Counted from the stretch's first letter, positions 48,551-61,784 are shown. The stretch: DNA of 64,000 nt from Lycocorax pyrrhopterus obiensis (GCA_014706295.1 JACSVZ010000006.1:24548629-24612628), one strand, 5' to 3'. The notes: generated from the letters alone by a model not told the origin. Made by a program: numbers and translations.

Positions 48551-50602
48551 TTATTCCGTAGACATACTTGAATAGATAAAGCTAACCAAGAGCCAGAACT
48601 AGTGGAAACCAAGCTCATGGCAAGTGATGCTGGCTGGGTTGTAGATACCGAGTTAAAGTAATTAATTTTCAGAAAATCTCAAGTGGTAATTACACAAGAT
48701 CTGTGACTGTGAATACAGGGGATTGGCTGGAAGGAAATAAAATAGGACCACTGATATTGTAGAGGGAATTCAGGAGATAAATCAAATACTTGTGGAAAAA
48801 ACTGAGTTTACCCATGAGATTCTGGAGAAAGCTCTCTGGTATCTGGACTCATAGAGATATCTTGGGGGGAAATGGAAGACCTGGGTTGCCGGTTTTAGAA
48901 ATATTGTTCGGGAGCCTGAAAAGCTGATGTGCTGGCTGTGGAGAGACTCTGCAAAAGTTTAAGTGCTCTGTATTTTCATTGTTAAGATGATTAGGTAAAT
49001 GTGTTCACTTGGATTCAGAGAATTCCTCAACAGACCTACCAGAGAGGGAAGTGATACTTTGAATTCAACACATTTCAGACATAAACTGCAACCAACAGAA
49101 AGTGCCATGGAGCATGTACTATGCCATCATCTGAAATGATGGCGTAGTACATGCTCCATGGCAATGCATAGTGCTGATCTTCACACAAAAGGACAAGATA
49201 CTTGTGACACTTTCAGTGGGTATACTTGTCCAGAAACCAGGAAACTGTGTTCGCCACAAATGCCCCTAATTTCATCTGGGGACATCTCTCTGCTTAGTGC
49301 TGCGAGTCCTCTGGTGGGCTTCTGTCCCATTTCGACTGTTTCATTATATGCTCAGCCCTACTGAAGTGTAACAAGGAGGTGCCACCTACTTCTGAGCTGG
49401 CATCATGGAAATCAGATCCCAGCCACTCCCACAGCCCACCTGCAGCACAGGCTTGTAATTTTGAGCTTATGTAAATCTCATGAAAAGGTAAGGGCCTCAC
49501 TTAAATTGTTTCCTCAATAGCTGTCAGAAAGCTCTAGTGTGGCAGTGAAGTACTCTGTCTTGAGAGAATAAAGCCAAAAGTGAGAGGCAGCAGAAGAAAG
49601 GCTTCCACATGCTGGCAGCATTAGAGGAAATGAAATCACTCCTGGAGGCCTGGAAAAATTGGGTGTTCATTTTAAAACTTATTTTAAAATTAAAGACTTT
49701 GACATGGAAGAGAGATGAAGAGCAATCAGGCTTTCTGGAGAGAAAGGGAAGCTTACTCTACAATCTGGTCAGATCTTTGAAGTAAAGAAAGAAAAAGGGA
49801 TGAGGGAAACATGAGTTTTCAAGTACAGCTTGAATTCAGAAGTTTTGGCCAAGACAGATTAACGGAAGTATGTAGGAGGGTTTTAACACTGTACTTCAAC
49901 CACATTTGTGGGTGACCAACATTAAGATTAATCCTTTTGTTTATTCTTTTGATTACAGCTTAAAAATACTATATTTTAACCTCATCTTATGGTGAATTTT
50001 CTTTGTAACTTTTTTAGCTAAAAGAACAAACTGTAGTGTAATTTCCACCAGAACTACTGTTCTGACCACAAGGGAATGTGAAGTTTTGCAAAATTTGTGC
50101 AGTTTTTACCATTTAATTTTCCTGAATTTAGCTCTTCATCTGTACCTGACTGGCACAGTCTAGTTCTTAAGAAGTAGTAATAAAATTTGATAAGCACTTC
50201 TAATCAGCATTTATTTTATGCAGTCGAAGACCCGAGAAGCAAATCAGAGAGCTGATATAGCCTATAACACTGTAACACAATTGTGCAGAAGTATGGGTTT
50301 CAATTTCCTGATCCAATGATTACATCAAACAAAGAAAAAATGTTTATATTGCCACTCAGATTGTTCAGCTGAAAGCCATTTATCAAACATAGCAGATAAT
50401 CAAACATCAGGAACACTAGCTTATAAATGTCCTACTAGCACTGCACCTGTGGAAAACAAATGTTTCCCTGGTTGGATGCCAGGTTACAGTACACTACAAT
50501 CATTGCAATACAGAGTAGGCACAGAGGGGAAATATGGCATAACCCAATGCCAAAGGAAATTAATTTTTAGGACAGGCGCTGACTGGAATTTGTACTGTGT
50601 GG
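48551..50602. other. Intron 1 segment around the hairpin
   Basis: Apart from the hairpin at 49103-49163, I see no gene or mobile element in this AT-rich intronic stretch. Confidence 0.6.
49103..49163 (+). repeat. Near-perfect hairpin, 28-bp arms, 5-nt loop
   Basis: The left arm 49103-49130 (starting TGCCATGGAGCATGTACT) is the reverse complement of the right arm 49136-49163, apart from one position. The loop is CTGAA. In RNA of the + (sense intron) strand the single mismatch becomes a U-G wobble, giving a fully paired 28-bp stem. In - strand RNA it would be an A-C mismatch. It is not a recognised transposon. It could be a microRNA-like precursor, a small palindromic element, or a template-switch product. 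Confidence 0.95.
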
Positions 50603-50749
50603 AATCACAGAACCATAGAACGGTTTGGTTTGGAAGTAACCTTAAAGATTATTTAGTTCGAACCCCCTGCCATGGGGAGGGATGCCACTTGCTAGATGAG
50701 GTTGCCCAGAGTCCCATCTAACCAGGCCTTGAACACTTCCATGGACGGG
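50603..50749 (-). mobile_element. CR1 LINE fragment, antisense, 3' part of a split copy
   Basis: AATCACAGAACCATAGAACG, then ACCTTAAAGATTATTTAG, CCCCTGCCATGGGG and GAGGTTGCCCAGAG follow the reverse complement of the CR1 3' end. The element breaks off at GACGGG (50749), where an LTR has inserted, and resumes at 51016. Confidence 0.92.
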
Positions 50750-51015
50750 TGTTGTACAATGTATTTAAACCCTGTTGGTATGCACTAGCCAAACTCTCAC
50801 TCAAGACCAGGATCCACACACCAGGATCCAGTTATTGGCTCATTAACCTCCTACAAACAGCTGTGGCTGCAGGGCGGGCATTAGCCCTATAAATCAAGCC
50901 CTGAGAGGAGCCAAAAAACAACAAGGAGGTGGTTATTCCTGGTTGCTGTGTGTTCCTGGCGCTCTGCAGTGAGAAATTATAATCCGAGACTCAGAAGACT
51001 GTGAGCTCCAGCACA
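50750..51015 (+). mobile_element. Solo LTR (endogenous retrovirus) inserted in a CR1
   Basis: This is a 266-bp segment beginning TGTTGTACAATG and ending CCAGCACA (TG...CA ends). It is flanked by GACGGG (50744-50749) and GATGGG (51016-51021), a 6-bp target duplication with one C/T change. Both outer flanks are consecutive CR1 sequence, which fixes the boundaries. A TATA-like CCTATAAATC (50889-50898) suggests + orientation. A short internal repeat, ACCAGGATCCA, occurs twice. No viral genes remain. A 6-bp duplication is usual for alpha/betaretrovirus-like (class II) elements. Confidence 0.82.
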
Positions 51016-51046
51016 GATGGGGAATTCACAACTTCTCTGGGCAATG
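51016..51046 (-). mobile_element. CR1 LINE fragment, continuation of the split copy
   Basis: GGGAATTCACAACTTCTCTG followed by GGCAA continues the CR1 reverse complement interrupted at 50749. Similarity fades after about 51046, so the end is approximate. Confidence 0.75.
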
Positions 51047-52414
51047 ATGTGTTCTGTATAGGTTAAGGTAGGTATTAAGAATGTTCATATTAAATATACT
51101 GTAAAACAGCTATGAAAAGCAAAAACTACTTATCAGAAACAGCAGCATTTTCTCACTGAAAAACTTAGCTTGTTTTGCTAGAAAGAGAAGTTTTATGGTC
51201 TAGTGTTGTTTCCTGTCCCAAAGGAGCCATTTTTAAATACTGTGTTTATAAGTAAAGTGATCCCAGCACCTTTCCTCTTGTATAGGAAGTCTTGTTGCTC
51301 TTAAATGAATTGATGAGGGAAGAAGAGTGTAATATATGAACAGGCTGTTTGATGAACAGCATCAGAGCAATCATTAACTTTCTTTACTCTCTCCTTTCCC
51401 AATCAGTTTGTTTCAGAGATGACAAAATACAGTTACTGAACTAACAGATGAAAAAACAAGGCCAGAATGTGCCGTGGCCCTGCCACTGAAAGCTGAGAAG
51501 CACTCAAGCTCTCAGTGAAGATGAAGATCAATGTCAGCGAAAGCCCCATGTGGTCTGAGCCCATTTTGCTCACCTGACAAGAAAACACTGTATTTGGTAA
51601 AATGCATACACTAACTCCCATGGAACTTTATCCAGGTGAATAGTCACTAATGTATGCTCAAAGAATTGTGCTCCAAGAGATGGAAAATAATTTTATGAAG
51701 TATACCTCCAGTCAACCTTCTTAATGAAAAATACATTCCCTTTGCCTAGTGTATTCTAGGAAATACTGCTGTTTCATTCACTTTATTTAGTGAATGCCTT
51801 GTGAATGACAGAGCATTGTCTCTGTCACATTTACTTTTCCAAGGCTGAATCTTGGTTATCAGCTAGAACTGGTTAAAGACCTTGAAATGTATCTGTACTG
51901 TTAGTCAAACAAATAGATATAAAATAATAATCCTTGAGTAATTCTTTCCATGGCTTACAATGATTGATATACTCAAAGGAATCAAAGCAATGGGACAACA
52001 CCCAATTCCTGATTTTAAGGAATCCAGGAAATGTTTGGCTACAGAGACATATTTTGTAGGAGAGATCATAATGAGGCTGAAACGTTGTATATGAGGTTTC
52101 AATTGTCTATTTTGGTGTGACAACCCACAGCACACTTTGAAAATGAAGGCGAAAGTTATCATATGCCTTGCTGAAACACGGCTTAGATATTTTCTCACTG
52201 CTGCCTCAATGTTGCACTGGGAGGTTCCTGCTGTAAATGGAAAAGAACTGAATCTGTCTTTCCTAAGAAAATAATTGCGTATTATTTTTGTATGGTGATT
52301 GTGATGGTTGATGAAAATTTTCTGAAATAATTTTCTCTGGCTAATGCAGTTAAGAAAATTGTACTATACTGAATTTTGTGTTGGATTTTTCTGATGTGAA
52401 AGAAGTCATAAAGA
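51047..52414. other. Intron 1 segment, nothing recognised
   Basis: AT-rich intronic sequence between two CR1 copies. No gene or repeat was seen. Confidence 0.6.
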
Positions 52415-52693
52415 TGTTGTGATAGGACTAGGGGGAAAAATTTCCAACACAAAGAGAGTAGGTTTAGATTAGATATTAGGAAGAAATTCTTTACTTTGTG
52501 GGTGGTGAGGCACTGGAACAGGTTGCCCAGAAAATTGTGGATGCCCCACCCCTGGAATTGTCCAAGGCCAGGCTGGAGGAGGTTTTGAGTGACCTGGTCT
52601 AGTGGAAGGTGTCCCTGCCCATAACATGGGTGGTGCAACTAGGTCATCTTTGAGGTCTGCTTCCAACCCAAACCATTCTATGATCCTATGATT
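52415..52693 (+). mobile_element. CR1 LINE fragment, 3' end, sense
   Basis: It runs TGTTGTGATAGGACTAGGGG, GTTTAGATTAGATATTAGG, GGGTGGTGAGGCACTGGAAC, GACCTGGTCTAGTGGAAGG, then a tail AACCATTCTATGATCCTATG. This is the conserved CR1 3' end, 5'-truncated. Confidence 0.95.
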
Positions 52694-55600
52694 TTCTTTG
52701 GTAGTGAAAATTTCAAAGTTATTGGCAGTCCACCTTTTTACAGGCAAAAAGATTACTTGTGGGATGATGTGGCTGGCTCTAATATTGTATTGATGTTTGC
52801 TCCGTAATATTGCGTTTTACTTGGTGTCTTTATAAGGCTAATGTGAGGGGAAGGGGACAATAGCAAATTGAATCACACAGATCTCTGCAACAATTAAGGG
52901 GTATCGAAATAATAGTAACAGCTCAGCTATTTCCTCTCTTAGCCTATTCCCCACACAGGAGGCTCTACCTGAAGTGGCTTCATATAAGTGTCACAGGACA
53001 GTCTAGGTACATCTTTTCTGGCTTCTGCTGAATGCAGGAACAGTTCAAAGAACTGCACAATGTGAAAAGAGGTTGTTGGACACTCCTTGTTTTGGCTCCT
53101 AGTGCCTCACGTACACTGCTGAGAACAAAGCTATTGTCAGTTTCTCCTGCCTCTTCCCCTTCAATCTTTGTGAGGAGTGTCCTTGCAGAACGAAGAAATG
53201 CTTCTCCTTTCTTACAAACCAGAGTAACATTTCCAAGACTCTTCCCAGAGACTCTCTCTTTTTTTCACTTGAGAAGAATTTCTTGGAGATGTCAAATTGG
53301 TAAATATGAGGAGAGAGAGAGAAATAAGGACTGAGCAAGCAAAAGAGAAACAAGAATTATATTACAGTGTTTCTTCCCAGGAGAAGAGCAGACTAGGTAA
53401 GAGTTAATCACAGGATCATCTTTTGCTTCTGATTTTCAAATGTTTCATTTTATCCCATCATATGCAGAATGGCATAAATATATTAATAAGAAAATACTGA
53501 TAGAACTTTCAGCACTTGATAAATAAAATCCAATTAGACGCAGACAGATATGGATCTTCTTTCAACTAATTTGAACACATTTTATTTTAAATAAATTTTG
53601 CTCTGGCTGACTTCACAGCATTGCTGTGCCCTGTTGAACAGGATCTGCTTTTACCCCAGAGTCAGTGCTAGACCTGTATCACACAGTTTGGCTCTAGAGG
53701 ATACAGGGTCTAGCAGAAACCACGAGCCCTGGGCAGATAACCTGTTCCCTTATGGGAGCTCAGGTCACCTGCGAGCACCTGGTTGTATGGGTGTGTGCTG
53801 GATGAACAGCAGGAAGGACACTGGGAGGTGAGCTCAGCTGCAGTCTTTGTGCCTTCTGAACCTGCCCATAGCTGAAGCATTACAAAGAGCAGGGAGAGGC
53901 CAGGTCATGCCCTGGACTCCTTTGCTGTGGTATTGTAAGCATTCTTCTGCTTTGAAATCAAAACCCTTTGATATCCCTTGAACAGCAGTCTACGCAGAAG
54001 ATATGTGGAGAAGTCTGAAGTGGCAGAAAAAGAGATGTGAGGTTACACAGTATTATTTGAGGAACAGAAACGGTGACAACACACATATACATGGTGTCAG
54101 AGGATGGAAAGACTTCATTTTGGTTTTTCATTTTCTAGTATACTGCCAAGTGATTTTAGGGTAAAAGGAACAGTATAAATAGCACAAGCAATATTGTTAT
54201 TACTTTTGTTATTTCCTCTGACATCCCCAACATTGATACACAGTCTGAAAAGTACAAGTGAATTACAGATATAAATATGCTATACCAATATCTGAGGTAT
54301 AATTGCATTCTGTATCTATTTTACACTACAGTTGAACAATTTTGAGGATGTCAACCTTCAGGAGGTAAAACTGCACTATTTTACAAACAGCAGTATACGT
54401 TGTGTGTGTAGATAAGAGAGACAAGAATTATCCAGGAGCTAGAAGACTGAAGAGTTCAGGCTGTTGCTGGATCATAGGCCTTCTCTGTAACTGTGCCCAG
54501 CTCCTCAGAGTTATCCAGCCCTATGAAATGCAAACAGGAAAAGAAAGAGATGTCTCATGTCCTGTGCTATGACAGGCAGAGGAGCCTGAGCTCCTACACA
54601 GCTTTTGGAAACTGGTGTATTCCTAGAGCTGCTGTTTGTGGGTGAGGTGAGTTACAGCACACAGCCCGACAAAAGCCATACAAGTATTTGTGCTGTTTTA
54701 AAGGCTGAGGAAAACAGTGACCTGACCACTTTTTTTTGGAGAAAGCAAAGCTAGTGTCTCTTTGGGAGTGTCTCAGACTCTCTAGCTACCTTGTTTAGGA
54801 GTGCAGCTCTTGGTGGCCTCACTTGTAAATTGGTATTGGTGAACCTTCCCAGCTTGCTGATAGTTATGAGGATGGCAACTGGTGATATCATTTCAGTGCC
54901 CTAAGGGGTCACAGATTACAAGTCCTACATTTTATACTCCCTTTAATTGCCAAAACTGCATAAGAAAAAGTATAGTGTTATTTCAAGACAAGGCCAGTAC
55001 ATGCTTGGGCTTGAGTGTAAGAGTGCTGTGTTGCAGAAATCAGTCTTCATTCTGTTGAGCTTTTCTAACGTGCACGGTTTCCTGAATTTAATAAAGTTCT
55101 GAATTTTACCAAATATTGATGTAGTGCTGGTCCTTGAAGGCAATGCAAACAGGACTGCAGTCTTAATGTAGTAAAGCACTTAAGAGAGAGTATAAATTCA
55201 AATCTATGTGTGCACTGTGCTTTTCTGTGTGAGAGCCCATAAAGGGCTGGACTGCAAACAGTGAAATGTAAGGGAATGTGATTCCATACCAAGGATGCAC
55301 GCCACAACTGGGGACTGCTTGCAACAGCTTCAGTAGGTGTAAACAGATCTTACTTGCCAAAGAAAAAACATTTTACTTCGGTAGATGAAATCTGTGTGTT
55401 GGAAGAGATCTTCTGACCAGCAAATCAATTCTTCTGGAAAGATGGCATTAAAACTTTAATTTGAACCAGGCAACCAATAGACAGAATGGGCTGGTTCACA
55501 CCACCATTAGCATTGTTCTGTGTGGCTATGATAGCAAATGTTGTGGTTTTTGCTAGAACACAGACCTTCAATCTTCAGCCATCTCATCCAAAGAATGTTA

Positions 55601-58010
55601 CATGTTTTCTTATAAACAGCGACTTGACGAAAAGTATGTTTTTCATTAAATGCTATACATTTTTGAGAACATGTACGTTCTCATGAAGTAGCATGTAGAA
55701 AAAAAGTTGAAACATTTTGGTCTTAGCTTTTGAGTTTCAAATTATCTTTCAGAAGGTATTCACTATTTTTGTATATATTTTGGAAGTCTTTTAAAATGCA
55801 AAAGCTAGTAAAAGCTTTTAAATCTTTCAGAAATTAAATGCTTAAATTTTGGGTTTTTTTCTGCAGAACTTCTTCAACAAGAAAGTTATAGCTATTTTTT
55901 TTCCCTTCATTTTCTGAGTATAAAATAAAAACAGAAAGTCCAAACCAGATTGTGGTCAGAAAGTTAGAGTTAGATCACAATTCTTCTTGCCACTCAGTTA
56001 TTGATACAAATTCAAGCTATAAATGATGTAATGACAATTATGAAGTGAGCAGTTTAATTCAAAGTTTTTAGATATGCAAGCATACATACAAAATATATAT
56101 ACGTGTAACTCGTTTTCTTTTGCTCAACATTTTTGTTAGATCGTGAGAGTTGCATTTACTCACTGAAGCATCTCTGGCACAGGGTCTGTAATGTGCTCTA
56201 GATTCCTGCCTCAGCCTACTTAGTGAAGCAGATGCTTCTACCAGTCTGATAGTATCTAATTACGGAGCCAAGGGGTGCATAATTCAGCAGAATGCTCTGA
56301 GATGCTGAAAGATGATATTCTGAGACAGAGAAGGGTATATCAGCCCTTGATTTAGGTCACACAAGCAATTCAGTACTGCATGAATAACATGTTGAATGTT
56401 ACACCTGAACATAGTAAAAACCTTTAAAAATATCTTATGTGATAAAGCTTTTCAGCTTTTGCCAAAGTACTATACCAGCTTATTTTTTTTTTCATTTATT
56501 ACTTTGTTCTTTAAAAGAATCAAGTGTAAATTTGTGAGGCTTCCATCAAAATTAATGATGTATGACTATGCATGTAAATAGCTATTCTTTTCAACCAATG
56601 GGGTTAAAACACATCTTTATACTTTCTACCTAGAGAAAGGATTAAAAAAATCCCATGACTACTTTGGTAGTTTTTCTCTCATGGTTTTCATTTGCAACCA
56701 GATAAAAATGAGGTTAACATCATGAGTATAGTATTCCTCTCACTGACGGACTTGTCTGTTTACTTGTTTGCAGACATGGTCATGTACAAAGGTTTTCAAA
56801 AAGCAAATTTCACCACCGTTTTAGGAGAAATCACTTTATGCCCCAAGGTATAGTGGTGGTCCTTACACTACAGGCAGAAAAGCATTGGCTTGGACCACTG
56901 TTAGCTATTAACCGTGCTGCAAAAATGTCCATGTTAAGGGTTTCGGTCCAAAGATAAAAAGCCACTCAAAGCCAGCAAGGCAGACAAAAATGTCATAAAA
57001 CATACTGAACAAAATCTATAGAGACTGTTTAGAGAGTGATTAATGGCAAATATGATGAAGAATTAATTTAGTATTTTTTTCCAATGGTTAATTTTATAAA
57101 TTCCCCTTACAAACAGAAAAGAAGTATCTGCTCAGACTGGTGGGACTGGTCAGGGCCAAGATAACTATGAGACCAATAGAAAAACATGGACACTTCTGCT
57201 GCTGCTTCACTTGCAGCTGGACCCAGAAGACAGGGATAAGAGATGGTGGGGAAAGTCTGACCAGAGATATTCATGAGAGGTTTATGGTGTTTATCTGGCT
57301 TTCAAAAGCACCATGGAAACACCTGACTGTTGTACTGTTTTTTCAGAGCTACTGAGTAGTCTGTTATTATTGTTGAGGCAACTGTTATACAGAAAAGGTA
57401 AATTCTTGAAGACATGTTTTAGGAGTGTGATTCTCAAATATTTCATATTTCTGAAGCTCTGATAATACACAACAGTTTTTTTTAAAGACACTCCAAAATT
57501 TTTAAGTAACATGTTCCGTAATATATTTGTTGTACAGCTACACTGACTACTGGGATTTCTTTTAAAAAAGGTTCAGGATATCTTATTTTGGTGACCTTCT
57601 CTCTGTTTTATCATGTACTTTGTTTTCTTTTACTGCCTGTCTGTGTCTTTGTCATTTTTTCATGCTTTTATTTCTACATTTGGTCTCTACTACTCTTCCT
57701 CTGTCAGTATCCTGACATTTTAGGTTTCGGTTAGTTCTATATTTTCAGCCCTTTTTCAGTCCCCAGCATCCCTTCATTTTGTTGCTCATCTGCTTGCTCT
57801 ATTAAGCCTTCTCTTTTCCAGCAGCAATTTCTTCCTATCTTTTGTGGTACCTCTTGATAATGAGCTCACAAATTTGGCCTCATGGGTGACAATCACTCTT
57901 GTTGCTTGCCGAAGATTTGCCCACTTAAGGATTATATTGAGTTGCAACCACGTCAGATGGACAGCAGTGGGATGGCAGAGGGATAGATTTTCCCCAGTTG
58001 TACACCAGGA
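52694..58010. other. Intron 1 segment, nothing recognised
   Basis: This is 5.3 kb of mostly AT-rich intronic sequence. No exon, LTR or CR1 was recognised. Short open frames have no recognisable domains. Confidence 0.6.
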
Positions 58011-58132
58011 CCAGGATGGACAGGGCTTTAAACAGCCTGGTCTAGTGGGAGGTGTCCATGCTTATGCTGGCGTGTTGGAACTAGATGATTCTTAAGGTCT
58101 CTTACATCCCAAACCATTCTATGATTCTATAA
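58011..58132 (+). mobile_element. Short CR1 LINE 3' fragment, sense
   Basis: CCAGGATGGACAGGGCTTTA, CCTGGTCTAGTGGGAGGTG, GTTGGAACTAGATGATTC and the tail CCATTCTATGATTCTAT match the terminal ~120 bp of CR1. It is heavily 5'-truncated. Confidence 0.92.
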
Positions 58133-58644
58133 CTCTGTGATTTGCAAAATCCCTGATCGACCTGATAAAGAAGTCTGGGAAAAGACTGAGTCAGGCACAA
58201 AGTAAGTAACATGGTTTTTCGTGTTCAATCATGAACAGGATTGAAGCAATTACTTTTTCTCTCTAGACAAGAAAAAAGGGGCAGCTGTTTCTTAGTCACT
58301 GGAAGTGGCAGCTCTGTTGTGAAATGATGCAGGTCATGCTACTGCTGTTGCTGGCTACTTGACACTCCCAAGAAAAACGCAAGCACTTCAGGCTGAGGCA
58401 GTAAAGCAGAATCTGCTTGGACTCTTGGGGAGATGGTAACATTAAAGATGGTTAAACTAAGAGCTGTAAATGATGTAGAGGATTGTTACTAAAGCAACTT
58501 TATTTTCCCCTGAAAACTTGAATCCCTTCCTTGGCAGTTTTTCTATATAGACACTTTCTCTGCACCACAATCTTGGCCCATGTGCACAGGGTTTCCTGAA
58601 TCTGACACAATAGTTGCTGCCTTAAGCCAAATGGTATCCATAAG

Positions 58645-59081
58645 TGTTGCCTATAATCAAGAGAGAAAACACCCTCGCAACAGTGTTAGAATAGTAAAGT
58701 AAAAAGCAGATCTTTATTTGGAAGCTTCCAGGTGTCCCAGTGGTGATGGGCACACCCAGCACCGGATTTCTACTATTTTTATAAGGTTAATTAATTAGGA
58801 TATCAAATGGGTACATCCAATGGGAGATTCAGTTGCCCCAGTAACCCAGTCCTGGGTCAACCCCTTGGAGTTGGTCCAAGGGCTTCTTTGTCCCACTTCT
58901 TGTTATGACTTCTCAGATTCTGGTTGGAAAACAAAATGTTCTTCTTGTAGGTCCTCTTCCTGACAGTAAGACTAAACAGTATTTCAGGAATGTATTACAA
59001 GGTTAGCTTATTGTTCTAAAATCTAGGGGAAAAGGGTAGGAAAATAAGGGAGCTACAGCCATTCATTAGCAATCTATCACA
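58645..59081 (-). mobile_element. Solo LTR (endogenous retrovirus), antisense in intron 1
   Basis: Read on the - strand, this 437-bp element begins TGTGATAGATTGC and ends ATAGGCAACA (TG...CA). It shows LTR signals in the right order: a TATA box TATAAAAA (+ strand 58776-58783) and, about 60 bp downstream, a polyadenylation signal AATAAA (58713-58718). No viral genes remain. Flanks ATAAG (58640-58644) and ATACA (59082-59086) are only partly alike, so the target duplication is decayed or the ends are a few bases off. Its family is not identified. Confidence 0.75.
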
Positions 59082-61784
59082 ATACAAATAGATGAAAAAT
59101 ATATAAAAAGCTTAGGCATCATAAGCTTCTTGCTTTAATGAGAATTCCACCTACAAGAAGTGCAAATAAATGGTTAATGTAAGTTGCTCCAAATCTTCTG
59201 GTACATTCATCTGTCTAACTTCCACAGCTTTATTAAAGTTTTGTCATGCCCATTAACCAGAGAATTGCCTTCTCTTTAATTTCACCTGGAGTTTTATGTG
59301 CATTTGTGAGTTACATGAGGTGATTCTAATTTCAAGTTTGCAAAGCAAAATTGTAAAAGTTCATTTTCTAAAGTGTCTTTTTTTCATTTGTTTACATTGC
59401 TTGTTATTTGTTATTCTTTTGCTGCAGTTCCAACCTAGAAAGGAAAAACACAGTGTTTACTGGTTTACTTCAAGAGTGTATCCTGGTAATTATTACAGTT
59501 TGCAGCCTCTATATTGTTTATAAAAATAGGAATTAACATAGATTCTTATTATAAACCCCCAGTTTTTAATTACAAATGTGGTTTTCAGACAGGTCACTGA
59601 CAAGAAGGATTTTCCTGCTATGATAAAAGTCCTTGCAAGGACAAGTTGTGTACATTTGTAGCACAGAAAACAAGGTTTTTATCAAAATTTCCCTGAAGAA
59701 TTATTTAATCAATGTCCTTGATACTTCTTTGCAGGGCAAAAAATGGTATTTCTTCACTGCAACATCAGGAAAAAATAAAGGAATAAACATAAAAGTGACT
59801 GTTCGTACACACCTTCCACTTGATATCTTTCCAGATCACTTTACAACTTTCCACTTTTCCGTCTCTTCAGCTGCTTATTTGTATGCTGTAGGGACACCAC
59901 AGTTCTGATGCTTCACTAGATAATGCCTGTCTGTACCTATGCTGCCAGCCTCTGGTGTCTGGGAACAAACAGCATTAGAGATTAGAGCTATGGAGGAACA
60001 AGAGCTTCCATCCTGTTGAATAGTTTTGCTCTTCAAAATGTATTGTCACTCCAAAGAGGAAGAAATGATGAATGTGTGAAATTTTCTATTTAAGTAATAT
60101 TTTAGAAACTTCTTTTGGTTACTTATGAAAACAACAAACTCCTCTTCCTTCAAGCAACACATGTGTGGTTACTGAAATATTTTGCAGTATTTATGTAGAG
60201 TACTTGTCTTTTACATAGAGGATGAGCTAATTCTCTCGCTTGGAATGTGTGAACAATATGCTGGAGGAGAGTCAATGCTGCAGTAGCAGTATAACAGATT
60301 TTCAACCTAGAAAATGGGCTGGAGAAAAGTAGCCCATTTTCATAACACTTGTTCCTAAAATTGAATTTCTAACATCCATTCAAAGAGGAAAAATATTGAC
60401 CTATCACAACATGGTTCCTTTCCAGAATGGGAGATGAAAGCCATGGTTACATATGTTGGCAATTACACTTCCAGTGCTCTGTAAGTGATCTGTGAAATGC
60501 AAATATTTTTTCTGAGAACTCTTTATCATATGAAGAACCTTGTAAACACCTGTCTAAACAGAATATACTTTTTGCAAGGATTTTTTTTTCTGTATTTAGG
60601 TAGTAAGATAAATCCTGACTGGTTATATTGCAAAATCTGCAATGGCATCTGCCCCATTTAACAACTATGTTTTTATAGTTATTGCATGACATGGGTAGAA
60701 AATTATCTATTCACCTGTCAAAGTTCATTTTCCATACAGTGCTACAGTATAGTAGAGGTATCCTTGCTTTTTATTTTCTAACTTGTGTTTTGACTCCTGG
60801 AATACTGATGAAATAATTAAATATAATTTGCTGAATATAATGGAAAATTTGGAAAGCTTGGAAATGCATTACCACCTTTTTAAAAAGCTGGTGTTTTAGT
60901 TATATATTTGAACATAATATCTTTGTTTAGAGTAATAATTCTCACTCTAAATCTAAATTTAATCACTAAAATTTATCACTCTCTTTTGGGCAAACTAATC
61001 CTTGTATTATTTACACTATCTAATTATTTTCATCCTAGAAAGGAAAGAAGCAGGATAAAGTTTTACATGAGGAAAAGGGGGGTAAAAAGTCAAATCTGAT
61101 CTGTAGCACAAAACTTTTTCCAGCTAGCTGCAGTAGGTTTTTGATTGGACATTGAATACACACAAAATATACTTTTTTATTGTTGTTTGGATGTTAGAGT
61201 AATTTGTTGTGGAACTATGTTAAAAATTAGGGATACATCTGTACCTTCTGCAGTCATAATCTAGTTCAGCATGGAGACCCAAAGTATTCTGAGTTAATGT
61301 TTGCTCATGGACATGCTAAGGCTTAGCTTAGGCTCTCGTCTTGAAGGAGATTGTCAACAACACCTGAGGTAGAAAGTTTAGTCTTATTGTGGGTACTACC
61401 AGACTCTGTGTGTGCAAAGTGACTGTATTAACAGAATCAGACATCAGCAGAACAATGTCAAATTATTCACATTTGGAAGTCCACCAGGATCTAAAATACA
61501 TCCGTTTGTTGAAAATATATAAGTTGACTCACCATCTCTAAGACTTTCCAAAAAAAGTCAAGTTGCACCTTACTTAAACCACTTAAATTGCTTTATATTG
61601 GCATTTTCAAGAACGTTATTCCTCCTGTTCCATCTTCACATTTGAAAAAAAGATGAATGTTGGACTGTGTTTTTAAGATGCTGTTTGGTTTTGTTGTTCT
61701 TAAATAATATTTTAAATAAAATTACTCAATGCTTGGAAGCTATTGACACTTTGCTCAATGTAATGGGAACTATTTTTTTTCCAG
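59082..61784. other. Intron 1, 3' portion
   Basis: AT-rich sequence up to the exon 2 acceptor. Apart from a perfect 11-bp-arm hairpin at 60310-60341, no repeat or gene was seen. Confidence 0.6.
60310..60341. repeat. Short perfect inverted repeat
   Basis: Eleven-bp arms (GAAAATGGGCT and complement) flank a 10-nt purine-rich loop. Function is unknown. Confidence 0.9.

Larger units (their letters stand above)
32079..61784 (+). other. GRXCR1: GRXCR1 intron 1
   Basis: This is a 29,706-bp intron between the two recognised exons, with a GTAGGT donor and a polypyrimidine-CAG acceptor. It joins two phase-0 exons and gives a continuous GRXCR1 frame. It holds four CR1 fragments, three candidate solo LTRs, two pyrimidine-rich repeat tracts and a GC-rich block, each listed separately. 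No other exon with recognisable protein similarity was seen on either strand. Confidence 0.9.
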
